Positions 44,518-52,340 of a DNA stretch of 64,000 bases are shown one piece after another. Both the position numbers and the translations under genes were made by a program. The stretch comes from Nocardioidaceae bacterium. GTDB taxonomy: Bacteria > Actinomycetota > Actinomycetes > Propionibacteriales > Nocardioidaceae. The stretch is from positions 1 through 64,000 of the forward strand of contig JAUJOD010000002.1 in NCBI GenBank assembly GCA_030447865.1. The letters are read 5' to 3'. The first letter of the stretch is position 1. The number at the start of each line of letters is the position of its first letter. A model generated the notes under the pieces. The model saw only the letters and a program-made list of their open reading frames with translations. It made no database searches and was not told the DNA's origin.

Positions 44518-44815
44518 CCGACTCACGGGAACCGCGCCCGGCGACGACCTCGGCTGGAGCGTGCCGAGCGACGAGCTGTTCCTGTGGTGGTCCGACCGGG
44601 TGGGGGCGACGGGCTTGGCGCTGTACGGGCGCAAACTGTGGGAGACGATGAGCTCCCACTGGCCGACCGCCGACCAGCAGCCTGGCGCCACACCGGCGCA
44701 GATCGAGTTCGCCCGCCGCTGGCGGGACATGCCGAAGGTGGTGTTCTCCTCGACGACCAGCGCGGTCGACTGGAACGCCCGCCTGGTCACCGGCGACGCT
44801 GTCACCGAGATTTGC
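44518..44815 (+). pseudogene. dihydrofolate-reductase-like (RibD_C) fragment
   Basis: The frame reads GTAPGDDLGWSVPSDELFLW, then WSDRVGATGLALYGRKLWET, MSSHWPTADQQPGATPAQIE, FARRWRDMPKVVFSSTTSA and VDWNARLVTGDAVTEI, the middle of a DHFR/RibD C-terminal-domain protein. Both the first strand (MxxVxxxxVTLDG) and the last 60-70 residues are missing. Its 3' breakpoint is at the start of the 58-bp repeat copy that precedes the methyltransferase gene. Confidence 0.7.
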
Positions 44816-44830
44816 TACGCAGCCACCGGC

Positions 44831-44888
44831 AGACACGCCAGCGGCGCATACGCTTTGAACCAGCAGGCCACCACGGCCAACTGCGGAT
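44831..44888. repeat. 58-bp direct repeat, copy A
   Basis: It begins AGACACGCC and ends CACGGCCAACTGCGGAT. Copy B at 45668-45723 is about 85 percent identical by eye, with two single-base deletions. The end of each copy can fold (GGCC-N5-GGCC nested in GC arms). The two copies flank the methyltransferase gene exactly. Confidence 0.7.
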
Positions 44889-44910
44889 GAGCCGGAAGGG
44901 GGATGGGCTT

Positions 44911-45663
44911 ATGAGTCAATCCTTCTACTCGCACCCGAGGCTGTATGACCTAATGTTTCCGGGCGGCGGGCTTGCAGTCGACTTCTACCGGGACTACGCC
45001 AATCGGCATGGCGGGCGTGTACTAGAACTCGGGTGCGGCACCGGGCAGAAGCTGATCCCCATCGCGTCCGACGGGCATCCGTGTGTCGGCCTGGACTTCT
45101 CGTCAGACATGCTGTCTGAGGCTCAGCGTAAGGCGAACGAGCGCGGTGTGGCAGTGGAATGGATGCAGGGCGACATGCGGGCCTTCGATCTGGGCCGCAC
45201 ATTCGACTTCGTGTTCATCACAGCCAATTCCCTACTGCATCTGCATGAGGCTGAGGACCTGGTGAGCTGCTTCCGGTCGGTTCGAAGACACCTGGCACCT
45301 GGAGCACGGTTCGTCTTCGATGTGTTCAGCCCGAGCGTGCGCCTACTTGCCGAAGCCGATGGTGTGCGGCGAGCCCGGGAGTCGTTGTCGTTCATGGACC
45401 CTGATCGTGGCGACGTTAGCGTCGATGTCGCTGAGATCTACGATGCGCCCGCGCAGGTTACACGCGGGACGTGGTACCTCTCGACTGACTCCGAGCCGGA
45501 CTTCGTCGTCGCACCACTCGAAATCAGGAGCATCTTCCCGCAGGAGCTGCCGCTGCTCGTCTCGCTCGGCGGCCTTCGGCTCGTCGAGCGCTTCGGCGAC
45601 TGGTCCGGTCGACCATTTGCCGTGGATACGCCGCTTCAACTCTGTATCTGCGAGTCCGCGTGA
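44911..45663 (+). CDS. class I SAM-dependent methyltransferase
   Basis: The product has 250 residues from ATG 44911 with AAGGGGG upstream. Motif I is VLELGCGTGQK, motif II acid in CVGLDFSSDML, and motif III/IV FDFVFITANSLLHL. The C-terminal half (YDAPAQVTRGTWYLSTDSEP) is like small-molecule methyltransferases. The substrate is unknown. The gene fills the space between two 58/56-bp direct repeats, as a cassette would. Confidence 0.85.
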   Translation: MSQSFYSHPRLYDLMFPGGGLAVDFYRDYANRHGGRVLELGCGTGQKLIPIASDGHPCVGLDFSSDMLSEAQRKANERGVAVEWMQGDMRAFDLGRTFDFVFITANSLLHLHEAEDLVSCFRSVRRHLAPGARFVFDVFSPSVRLLAEADGVRRARESLSFMDPDRGDVSVDVAEIYDAPAQVTRGTWYLSTDSEPDFVVAPLEIRSIFPQELPLLVSLGGLRLVERFGDWSGRPFAVDTPLQLCICESA

Positions 45664-45667
45664 TTGG

Positions 45668-45723
45668 AGACACGCCGGCGGCGCACACGCTTGAATCCGC
45701 GGCCACCACGGCCAACTGCGGAT
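45668..45723. repeat. 58-bp direct repeat, copy B (56 bp)
   Basis: This is the second copy of the repeat at 44831, starting five bases after the methyltransferase stop. Differences from copy A partly preserve the ability of the 3' part to pair (CCGC with GCGG). Confidence 0.7.
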
Positions 45724-45988
45724 AGCCGTCAAAGTGCCAGCGTCACGATAAGACCGATCATCCGGACGCGCGGAGGACGGCTACGCCAGTCCGACATTGC
45801 CGCGAAGCGCGCGCACGTCCTGCCGAGGGATCGTCTCTTGGGACGCTCAGGGCGACCTGACGGATCGGCCGGCACAGCGGGCCTACGGCTCAGCCCGCAG
45901 GTCAACAGCAACTTCTTCGCTGCCGGCGGGGTAGTGGATCAGGCCCAGCCGCATTGATTCATCTAATGCGATACGCAGACTACGGATT

Positions 45989-45999
45989 GACATAATGTC
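45989..45999. promoter_or_regulatory. orphan operator GACAT-A-ATGTC with TTGACA box
   Basis: A perfect 5-bp dyad overlaps a TTGACA -35-like hexamer (45987-45992), just upstream of a RelE C-terminal remnant. It looks like the control region of a lost antitoxin gene. The stretch 45724-45985 shows no gene. Confidence 0.4.
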
Positions 46000-46010
46000 G
46001 CTTATCGGCG

Positions 46011-46166
46011 CGCAAATGCAACAAGCGCCTCCAGGCCCCTCTCGATGATTGTCACAGGGCCCGGCGAGGCACCTACTGCGTCATCTACCGCATCGACGAC
46101 GCGGAGCAAACCGTGACGGTCGTCGACATCGCACACCGCAGGGGTGCGTACCGCGTCAACCGCTGA
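46011..46166 (+). pseudogene. RelE-type toxin, C-terminal remnant
   Basis: The frame reads NKRLQAPLDDCHRARRGTYC followed by VIYRIDDAEQTVTVVDIAHR, then RGAYRVNR and a stop, the C-terminal half of RelE/ParE toxins (RARRGxYRVIYRID...HRRxAYR). The N-terminal half and antitoxin are absent. Confidence 0.7.
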
Positions 46167-46353
46167 CCTCCGGGGGCCAGTCCGCGAGTCAGTGAGGTCG
46201 CCGTAAGGGGTTCCCCAATCGGGGATCGGCGCCGTCCACGCTGGGTCTAGGGACCCCTTCGCACCGCTTCACCCACCAGGGTTGCATCTGGTGCAGGCCA
46301 CGAAACTCAGTGCCCCACTTGTAACGGGCGGGACGGGCTGAGACGCTGCTGCG

Positions 46354-47109
46354 ATGGCTGCTGAGTACACCCAGAGTGACCAGTTCCGTGGTGCCCGCAT
46401 CCACCTGTGCGACCTTGCCGGCCTCGAGATCCGCGATTGCGAGGTCAGCGGTCTGAAGATCGTCGACTGCTATGGGAGCGACGTCTACCTCGGTGGCGAC
46501 TTCGAACGTCTCGTCGTGAACGACGTCGATGTGACCGCATACGTCGAGACCGAGCTCGACCGGCAGCACCCCACGCGGGTGCTGGCGCGTGACGCCGCGT
46601 CCCCCGACGACTACCGGGCTGCTTGGGGTGCCATCGAGACGCTGTGGGAGGCGACGCTCAACTGCGCCAGGTTGTTGCCCGAGGCCAAGCTGCACGAGCA
46701 GGTGAACGGCGAGTGGTCGTTGGTCGAGACCCAACGGCACCTGCTGTTCGCCAGCGATGCCTGGATCGGCAATGCCGTGCTCGAGGAGGAAGCGCCGTAT
46801 CACCCGTTGGGCTTCCCTTACGGCGGGATGCCGCCCGACGCGACGGCGAAGCTCGGGCTCACCCTCGAAGCCACCCCGACGCTCGACGAGGTGCTCGCGC
46901 CACGGCTCGCCCGCATGGCCACGATGCGGAGCGTCGTCGAGGAGCTCACCGAGGCAGGGCTTGATCGGGTATGCGGTCGCAAGCCGGCGGACCCATATCC
47001 CGACCAGGAGTACGTCGTGCGTCGCTGCCTCAAGGTGGTGCTCAAGGAAGAAGCCGAGCATCACCGTTACGCGGTGCGCGACCTCGCAGAGCTCGAGGCC
47101 GGTGCCTGA
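46354..47109 (+). CDS. DinB-family protein with N-terminal beta-repeat segment
   Basis: The product has 251 residues from ATG 46354. Residues about 10-60 (FRGARIHLCDLAGLEIRDCE, VSGLKIVDCYGSDVYLGG) show a five-residue periodicity like a short pentapeptide/beta-helix. The remainder is a DinB four-helix bundle (WEATLNCARLLPEAKLHEQV NGEWS, ETQRHLLFASDAWIGNAVL, EEAEHHRYAVRDL) with His residues placed to bind a metal. DinB proteins of actinobacteria are often thiol-dependent transferases. The substrate is unknown. Confidence 0.75.
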   Translation: MAAEYTQSDQFRGARIHLCDLAGLEIRDCEVSGLKIVDCYGSDVYLGGDFERLVVNDVDVTAYVETELDRQHPTRVLARDAASPDDYRAAWGAIETLWEATLNCARLLPEAKLHEQVNGEWSLVETQRHLLFASDAWIGNAVLEEEAPYHPLGFPYGGMPPDATAKLGLTLEATPTLDEVLAPRLARMATMRSVVEELTEAGLDRVCGRKPADPYPDQEYVVRRCLKVVLKEEAEHHRYAVRDLAELEAGA

Positions 47110-47288
47110 ACCGGGTGAGTGCGCCCGCGCTTGGCAGCAAGCGAACGAGGGGCTACGTCTCGTACGGGATCCACAGCGGATGAGTGCGCCTACACAGACG
47201 CTAAGGGGCCCTCCCGGACTCCCCTACCCGTCCAACCTCAGCACGTCGCGTTGCCAGTTAATTGTCGGAGTTGTTCCAGTACTCAGTT

Positions 47289-48299
47289 CTAAGCTGGTGG
47301 AGGCACTGTGGCCGTCGGCGCTGTGGACCGGCTGCCCGAGTACTCAGAGAAGATCTCGTCGAGGATGCGCATCGCGCTCGCAAACTCCTCGGCCTCCTCA
47401 GGATCTCCGTATGTGTACGAACAGGCGGCGAGCGTCTTCCAAAGGGCCCAGCCACGCCCGCGCGCCCAGGACACCGCATCCACCGACAGCCGATCCCGGA
47501 ACGCCTGCCGACCGTCGGCGGTCAGTAACGTCCAGGCGATGGCCAGATCGCAGGCTGGGTCGCCGACGCCGCATGTCCCGAAGTCAATGACGGCCGCCAA
47601 CCTCCCGTCGTTGAGCAGCAGATTTCCCTCGGCGACGTCTCCGTGGAACCAGCGGTCCACACCGTCCCAGCGTGCGTCGAGTGCGTTCGCCCAGATGTCG
47701 CGAGCGAGCTCGACATCGACTTGACCGTCCAGTTCCTCGACATCGACGTGGCCGTCCAGTTCCTCGAGCGCGCGCTGGGTGGCCTTGTCGTAGGTGCGCA
47801 GTGTGGCGCCCCGGAACCAGTTGTGAATTCCCGGCTGGGGACCATCGGCGGCGTCGAGGCTCTGCAAGGCGGCCAAGAAGCCGGCCAGGTCGACGGCGAA
47901 TCGCACCGGGGCGGAAATGCGATCCGCGGTCGCAGTCACGCCGTCGAGCCACTGGTAGATCGACCACGAGTGCGGGTAATCCGCGCTGGGCTTGCCTTTC
48001 GCCAGCGGGACGGGGATTGGCAGCGGGAGTTGGGGAGCGAGCGCCGGAAGCCACCGGTGTTCCTTCTCGACCGCCTGGGCGTACTCGGAGGCGCTGGGTA
48101 GGCGGACCACCATGTCGGTGCCGAGGTGGAAGGTCCAGTTGTCCCAGCCACCGTTGGCCACCGGTTCGATGGGAAGACCGGCCCACTGCGGGAACTGCTC
48201 CTCGATGAGACGACGTACCTGCTCTGCCTCGACGGTGATGCGCTCCGGCACGGGACCGAGATCCGGCGTGTTACTCAAACGAAGCATCCCCTCTGCCAT
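47289..48299 (-). CDS. aminoglycoside phosphotransferase-like kinase
   Basis: The product has 336 residues from ATG 48299 (or the ATG at 48290). The kinase core has GGWDNWTFHLGTDMVVRLP, the catalytic loop WFHGDVAEGNLLL and the metal-binding VIDFGTCGVGDPACDLA. Such proteins phosphorylate antibiotics or small metabolites; an antibiotic cannot be inferred. An in-frame 27-bp tandem duplication (47709-47735 and 47736-47762) yields ELDGQVDVE following ELDGHVDVE. It is divergent from the DUF402 gene, 45 bp apart. Confidence 0.82.
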   Translation of the reverse strand: MAEGMLRLSNTPDLGPVPERITVEAEQVRRLIEEQFPQWAGLPIEPVANGGWDNWTFHLGTDMVVRLPSASEYAQAVEKEHRWLPALAPQLPLPIPVPLAKGKPSADYPHSWSIYQWLDGVTATADRISAPVRFAVDLAGFLAALQSLDAADGPQPGIHNWFRGATLRTYDKATQRALEELDGHVDVEELDGQVDVELARDIWANALDARWDGVDRWFHGDVAEGNLLLNDGRLAAVIDFGTCGVGDPACDLAIAWTLLTADGRQAFRDRLSVDAVSWARGRGWALWKTLAACSYTYGDPEEAEEFASAMRILDEIFSEYSGSRSTAPTATVPPPA

Positions 48300-48343
48300 T
48301 GAAATTGAGTCGGTTGCTTGACGCAGCGCTTCGTCTATGGTCA

Positions 48344-49045
48344 ATGTTCATGGGCGAGCACCCTCGCAGGCCGTCGGGCAGCCCACCGTACTGGCCCACC
48401 GGTACCCAGATCATGTGGCGGTCCGGTGACGGGCCACTCGCTGCGGGTGCCGCGGCCACCAGGGATGGCAATACCGCTGTGCCGCACTTCGCTGAACCGG
48501 TGACCGTCGTACGAGACGACGCCGACGCCCTGGTCGCCTGGCTGGCAGCCGGAACGCCGGTGCTGCGTGTGGCGCGGGCCGATGGGCTGGGCAAGCGTGA
48601 CGACAAGAGCACGTTGTTCACCGCCGAGACGGTGCAAGACATCGGGACGCACGCCTACTACGACATCCTCAAGATTGCGCCCACTGGTCGCCCGTGGTCG
48701 GTGTGGGTCTTCTTCGCCGAGCACACCCGCGAGTTCGCGGGCTGGTATGTGAACCTGGAGGATCCGCACGTCCGTGACGAACACGCGGTGTACACCCGTG
48801 ACCACGTGCTCGACCTCGAGATCGAGCCGGACCGCACCATGGCCCGCAAAGATGAGGACGAACTCGCGCTCGCTGTCGAGCAAGGCCGATACGACGCCGC
48901 CACCGCGGCGGAGATCGAGGCAGAGGCTGCCGAGGTCGAAACCATAGTCGCCGACTGGGGACCGCCGTTCTGCGACGGCTGGGAGCACTTCCGACCCGAC
49001 CCTGCCTGGCCGATCCCTGGACTGCCAGAACGGTGGGCTCCCTGA
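48344..49045 (+). CDS. DUF402 family protein
   Basis: The product has 233 residues from ATG 48344 (or 48350). The DUF402 beta-barrel is marked by WSVWVFFAEHTREFAGWYVN followed by LEDPHVRDEHAVYTRDHVLDLEIEPD. Relatives such as FomD and nucleoside phosphatases hydrolyse nucleotide-linked phosphates using metal. The LanC-like gene begins 1 bp after its stop, so the two are one transcript. Confidence 0.82.
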   Translation: MFMGEHPRRPSGSPPYWPTGTQIMWRSGDGPLAAGAAATRDGNTAVPHFAEPVTVVRDDADALVAWLAAGTPVLRVARADGLGKRDDKSTLFTAETVQDIGTHAYYDILKIAPTGRPWSVWVFFAEHTREFAGWYVNLEDPHVRDEHAVYTRDHVLDLEIEPDRTMARKDEDELALAVEQGRYDAATAAEIEAEAAEVETIVADWGPPFCDGWEHFRPDPAWPIPGLPERWAP

Positions 49046-49046
49046 C

Positions 49047-50264
49047 ATGGCTCACCCCGATCAGTTGTCGCGTGGCGTCCAGGCTGCGCGGCTCGCCGGG
49101 GAGGCCGCGGACTGGCTGGTCGAAGGGGCAGCGCTGGATCGCAGGGACTCATCCCTCTACCACGGTCTGGCGGGCGTGGTCCTGGCGCTGCACGAGGCTC
49201 ATCAACACTTCGGCGATGACCGGTACGGCGAGGCCGTGGTCCGCGGTGCAGATGTACTGAGCGAACAGGTCGACGACCTCGACGATTGCTCGCTGTACTT
49301 CGGGCTCGCTGGCCTCGCGGTCGCGTTGCGCGCGCTCGGTCGGGACGCCGCCGCAGACCGGGCGATCAGCCGGGTCCGTGATCGATTCGACGGGCAGCGG
49401 TGGAACGCGATGTTCGAGCTGTTCACGGGCAATGCGGGCATCGGGCTCGGCGCGTTGCACGCGGGCGACGTGGATCTTGCCGTCATGGCCGTGACCCCTT
49501 ACCTCACCACCTTTGACCGCACCCCTGGCGGGGTCAACTGGGCGGTGCGGCCATCGCCGGCCCGGTCGCACCACATCGCGCACGGCACCCTCGGCATCGT
49601 CTACGCACTTGCTCGTGTGGGCGACGCGGCCGGCCGTGAGGACATGATCGAGCTGGCTTTGGCGGGGGCCGCGGACGTGGTGAGCCGTAACGAGGCCGGC
49701 CCGGACGGCTTCCTGGTCCCACACTCCGACCCTCCTCACCGGCCGGACCTCATCGAACGCTACAGCTATGGCTGGTGCAACGGCCCGGTCGGCGATGCCC
49801 AGGTCTTTCGCCTGCTCGCTGAGGTCACCGCGGATGGAGTGTGGACTGAGCTGGGTGACCGTTGCTGGCGAACCGTCCGCGAGTCTGGACTTCCGCATCG
49901 GATCCGGCCCGGATTCTGGGACAACAACGCCCGGTGCTGCGGGACTGCCGGGGTTCTGGCCCTCGCGTGCGACCGAATCGTCGAGCGTGCTGACGACTTC
50001 GAATTCGCGAACGCGCTGGTCGACGACCTCACGGCACGTGCCACGGTCGACGAAACGGGGGCGCGGTGGTCAAACTACGAGCACCGCGCCGCCGCGCCCG
50101 AGTTGGAGCCGCGCACTGGGTGGGCGATGGGCAACGCCGGCATCCTTCGTGAGCTGCTGCGGTACGCGCGGCTGAGCGAAGGTGGTGCCCACGGTTACGC
50201 GGTTGCCTGGCCCGATCAGCCAGTCACGGGCAACGCTCCTTTAGCAGCCTCCCCCGCGGTGTGA
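49047..50264 (+). CDS. stand-alone LanC-like protein
   Basis: The product has 405 residues. It is an alpha/alpha-toroid with repeated SLYHGLAGVVLALHEA, SLYFGLAGLAVALRAL, ELFTGNAGIGLGALHAG, HHIAHGTLGIVYALARVG and GWAMGNAGILRELLRYA helices. Zinc-site motifs are YGWCNGPVG (Cys) and ARCCGTAGVLAL, where the usual Cys-His-Gly is Cys-Cys-Gly. LanC enzymes add Cys thiols to dehydro amino acids in lanthipeptides. No dehydratase or precursor peptide gene is nearby, so this may be a LanC-like enzyme with another job, such as thiol addition to metabolites. Confidence 0.82.
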   Translation: MAHPDQLSRGVQAARLAGEAADWLVEGAALDRRDSSLYHGLAGVVLALHEAHQHFGDDRYGEAVVRGADVLSEQVDDLDDCSLYFGLAGLAVALRALGRDAAADRAISRVRDRFDGQRWNAMFELFTGNAGIGLGALHAGDVDLAVMAVTPYLTTFDRTPGGVNWAVRPSPARSHHIAHGTLGIVYALARVGDAAGREDMIELALAGAADVVSRNEAGPDGFLVPHSDPPHRPDLIERYSYGWCNGPVGDAQVFRLLAEVTADGVWTELGDRCWRTVRESGLPHRIRPGFWDNNARCCGTAGVLALACDRIVERADDFEFANALVDDLTARATVDETGARWSNYEHRAAAPELEPRTGWAMGNAGILRELLRYARLSEGGAHGYAVAWPDQPVTGNAPLAASPAV

Positions 50265-50320
50265 ACGTGCGCAATGCAGCCACCGCGGGTCGGGGGGCCG
50301 ACGACCTTCAACCGGTTCGG

Positions 50321-50755
50321 TCAGTCGCCGCCATGGTTGACGTCGAACACAGCGATGCCGAGCTCTTGCCAAGCGGTGAGCAGCCGCGTGTCTCCGGCGG
50401 CGGCGACCAATTCAGGGTCGTCAAGCGCCGCTGCCGATGCACAGTGCTCCGCGTCGTAGCCTCGAAGCGCGAGGGTGCGCGCGAGACCGGCGGCACTTGC
50501 GGCTAGTTCCGCTGTCATGTCGACGACGTCGACATCGGGCCAGATCTCGACAAGGTTCGACCATGCCTCGGTGTACTCCGCGGACGAGACGCGCCCTTGC
50601 CGCTCGGCCATGGCGAGCGCGGCAGCAACCTCGACGTACGTCAGCCTGGAGCTGATACGCCGATCGGCGTCGTCCCAGATCCGTCGGCACGCGTTCGTCG
50701 ACTGCTCCGCGACCAGGATGGGGACTACCGCAGAGGTGTCGAGATAGACGATCAA
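50321..50755 (-). CDS. vapC: VapC-type PIN toxin
   Basis: The product has 144 residues. PIN acids lie in IVYLDTSAVVPIL (Asp), RLTYVEVAAALAM (Glu), LRGYDAEHCASAAAL (Asp) and AAGDTRLLTAW (Asp). Its start overlaps the antitoxin stop (50752-50755). Confidence 0.9.
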   Translation of the reverse strand: MIVYLDTSAVVPILVAEQSTNACRRIWDDADRRISSRLTYVEVAAALAMAERQGRVSSAEYTEAWSNLVEIWPDVDVVDMTAELAASAAGLARTLALRGYDAEHCASAAALDDPELVAAAGDTRLLTAWQELGIAVFDVNHGGD

Positions 50756-51006
50756 CGGCGCTGCTCGTCGATGAGATCGCTGACCATGCCCGCCGTCTTA
50801 ACCGGTGGTGGCAGCGGTCTGCGGCCGCGGCGTGCGGGCGTCACCTTGCCCTCCCCGATCAGCTGCTCCAGCCTCGTTGGTACGGCGACGGGCACGATCC
50901 GCGCGACCGGGCGACCGTGATCAGTGACCGTGATGGTGTGACCCTCGCGCACGGACGCCAGGTGGCGACTCAGCCCGTCTCGCAGCTCGCGAATACCGAC
51001 GTCCAT
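50752..51006 (-). CDS. type II antitoxin, Phd/YefM type
   Basis: The product has 84 residues from ATG 51006 with CAGGAGAG upstream. The Phd DNA-binding fold is MDVGIRELRDGLSRHLASVR followed by EGHTITVTDHGRPVARIVPV. The C-terminal part (RRPLPPPVKTAGMVSDLIDE) covers the toxin. It is coupled to the downstream VapC gene. Confidence 0.88.
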   Translation of the reverse strand: MDVGIRELRDGLSRHLASVREGHTITVTDHGRPVARIVPVAVPTRLEQLIGEGKVTPARRGRRPLPPPVKTAGMVSDLIDEQRR

Positions 51007-51040
51007 CGGCAACTCTCCTGTGGCCACATCAATAACTTCG

Positions 51041-51054
51041 AATATGGCTATATT
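51041..51054. promoter_or_regulatory. operator of the third TA locus
   Basis: AATAT-GGCT-ATATT is an AT-rich dyad 35 bp upstream of the antitoxin start in otherwise GC-rich DNA, the usual place and look of a Phd-type autorepression site. Confidence 0.5.
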
Positions 51055-51200
51055 GCCAGGCGGCTCCTCTGGACTGCAACACGTGTCAACTGCTCGAGAG
51101 CGTCCCGACCTGCCGCCGCACGGCCGCACGCAGCCACTAGGTCCCCTTAGAGCGCGCACATACCGATCGAGTACAGCCGACCGTCTTTAAAGTGAACGGC

Positions 51201-51542
51201 ATGGTCTCCTTCATCAAGTCCGTCACGTTCGACTGCCGTGAGCCGTTGGTCGTTGCAACCTTCTGGGCAGAGGTGCTGGGGTCGAACGTCGATGAGGACA
51301 GCACGCCAGAGCGCGCCTGGGTTGAGCCTGCAGGCTGGGGAGGTCCGAGCCTCTGGTTCGTCCGCGTTCCCGAGCACAAAACCGCCAAGAACCGTCAGCA
51401 TTTCGATCTGCGGCCCACGACAGCACACGCGGATGAGGTGGCTCGACTGGTCTCACTGGGCGCCGCTGTCGTGCGCGACGACGGTGACTTGGTCGTCATG
51501 GTCGACCCCGAGGGAAACGAGTTCTGCGTCGAGGGACAATGA
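51201..51542 (+). CDS. VOC/glyoxalase-like protein
   Basis: The product has 113 residues from ATG 51201. Motifs are VTFDCREPLVVATFWAEVLG at the N-terminus, KTAKNRQHFDLRP in the middle and VVMVDPEGNEFCVEGQ at the end, the form found in many uncharacterised VOC enzymes of actinobacteria. Its last 90 bp overlap the 3' end of a convergent PIN-domain gene. Confidence 0.82.
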   Translation: MVSFIKSVTFDCREPLVVATFWAEVLGSNVDEDSTPERAWVEPAGWGGPSLWFVRVPEHKTAKNRQHFDLRPTTAHADEVARLVSLGAAVVRDDGDLVVMVDPEGNEFCVEGQ

Positions 51543-51986
51543 CGCGGCCCTTCTGCTAGCCGCAGCCACTGGCGCGGGGTAGACCCTGGATACGCGCAGC
51601 GCGGGATGCGCGGTTGCGATCTCGTCGAAGTCGCCATCTTGAGTCACGACCGGCAGCCCATGAACCACTGCGGTCGCCGCGATCGATGCGTCCGTGAGCT
51701 TCACGGTCCGGTGCACTCCGGCGTGCTGGCAGTCGATGACGAGCCGCGCCCAGGCGCCCATCACCGCCTCGGTGACCGGAATGGGGTCCGACTCGCGGGC
51801 AAGGGCGAGGGCGTCGGCGCGCCGGACGAGTGTCTCTGCGTCGCCAGCGGCGAGGACACCGAGCTCCAACTCGCCGATCGTGACAACCGAGATTGCCACC
51901 CGCTCAGGCAGCGCCCCGAGGGGTCGGGCCGTCTCCCGCCCGATGAATACCGACGTATCGAGCGCAGTCCCGAGCTCACAGGTCAG
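51453..51986 (-). CDS. vapC: VapC-type PIN toxin with atypical ends
   Basis: PIN motifs are TALDTSVFIGRE (Asp), ISVVTIGELELGV (Glu), LTDASIAATAVVHGLPVVTQ and DGDFDEIA (Asp). The homologous part would normally end around HPALRVSRV (about 51585), but the frame continues 44 residues through the end of the convergent VOC gene, so the native stop has been lost. No ATG, GTG or TTG exists in frame just after the antitoxin; an in-frame CTG at 51986 is the only near candidate. The gene may therefore be poorly expressed or damaged. Confidence 0.65.
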   Translation of the reverse strand: MTCELGTALDTSVFIGRETARPLGALPERVAISVVTIGELELGVLAAGDAETLVRRADALALARESDPIPVTEAVMGAWARLVIDCQHAGVHRTVKLTDASIAATAVVHGLPVVTQDGDFDEIATAHPALRVSRVYPAPVAAASRRAASLSLDAELVSLGVDHDDQVTVVAHDSGAQ

Positions 51987-52218
51987 CCAAAGTCTGCCCG
52001 GCCAGGTCGTCGAGGTCGTCGGGCAACCGCGGGTCTGCGGCTCGTCGCTCGAGTTGCGCGGCCAGTGCCCGTCCCCCCAGCCAACGAGTGCGACCGTGGT
52101 GCGGGACGATATCGGCGACCGGTTCCCCACGAACGGTCAGCACAACCCGCTCCCCCGCCCGGACGGCGTCCACGACCCGAGCTGTCTCATTGCGAAGCTC
52201 CCTAACGCCGATCTCCAT
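51976..52218 (-). CDS. type II antitoxin, Phd/YefM type
   Basis: The product has 80 residues from ATG 52218 (MEIGVRELRNETARVVDAVR). It is similar in layout to the antitoxin at 50752 (MDVGIREL). The C-terminus is acidic (ADPRLPDDLDDLAGQTLADL). A GGACC-N7-GGTCC dyad at 52232-52248 lies immediately upstream as a likely operator. It overlaps the toxin frame. Confidence 0.85.
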   Translation of the reverse strand: MEIGVRELRNETARVVDAVRAGERVVLTVRGEPVADIVPHHGRTRWLGGRALAAQLERRAADPRLPDDLDDLAGQTLADL

Positions 52219-52340
52219 GTGCGACACAGTAGGACCAGGGAACGGTCCAATGCCACCGTCCGGGTCGATTGTTGTGAGATCCCGGGTGGAAGGCGAATCA
52301 CACAGGTTGAGAAAGTGGTGTCACCCCGCAAGGTCCGGCG

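Noticed and set aside
44482-44910. N-terminal extension of the methyltransferase frame back to 44482
   Set aside because: It runs out of frame through the DHFR-like fragment and the repeat; ATG 44911 has a good ribosome binding site and begins the family sequence.
44831-45723. Integron attC sites
   Set aside because: The repeats flank a single gene like a cassette, but the RYYYAAC and GTTRRRY core sites are not found and no integron integrase is present.
49047-50320. Complete lanthipeptide biosynthetic cluster
   Set aside because: Only a LanC-like gene is seen; no LanB/LanM dehydratase, precursor peptide or dedicated transporter nearby.
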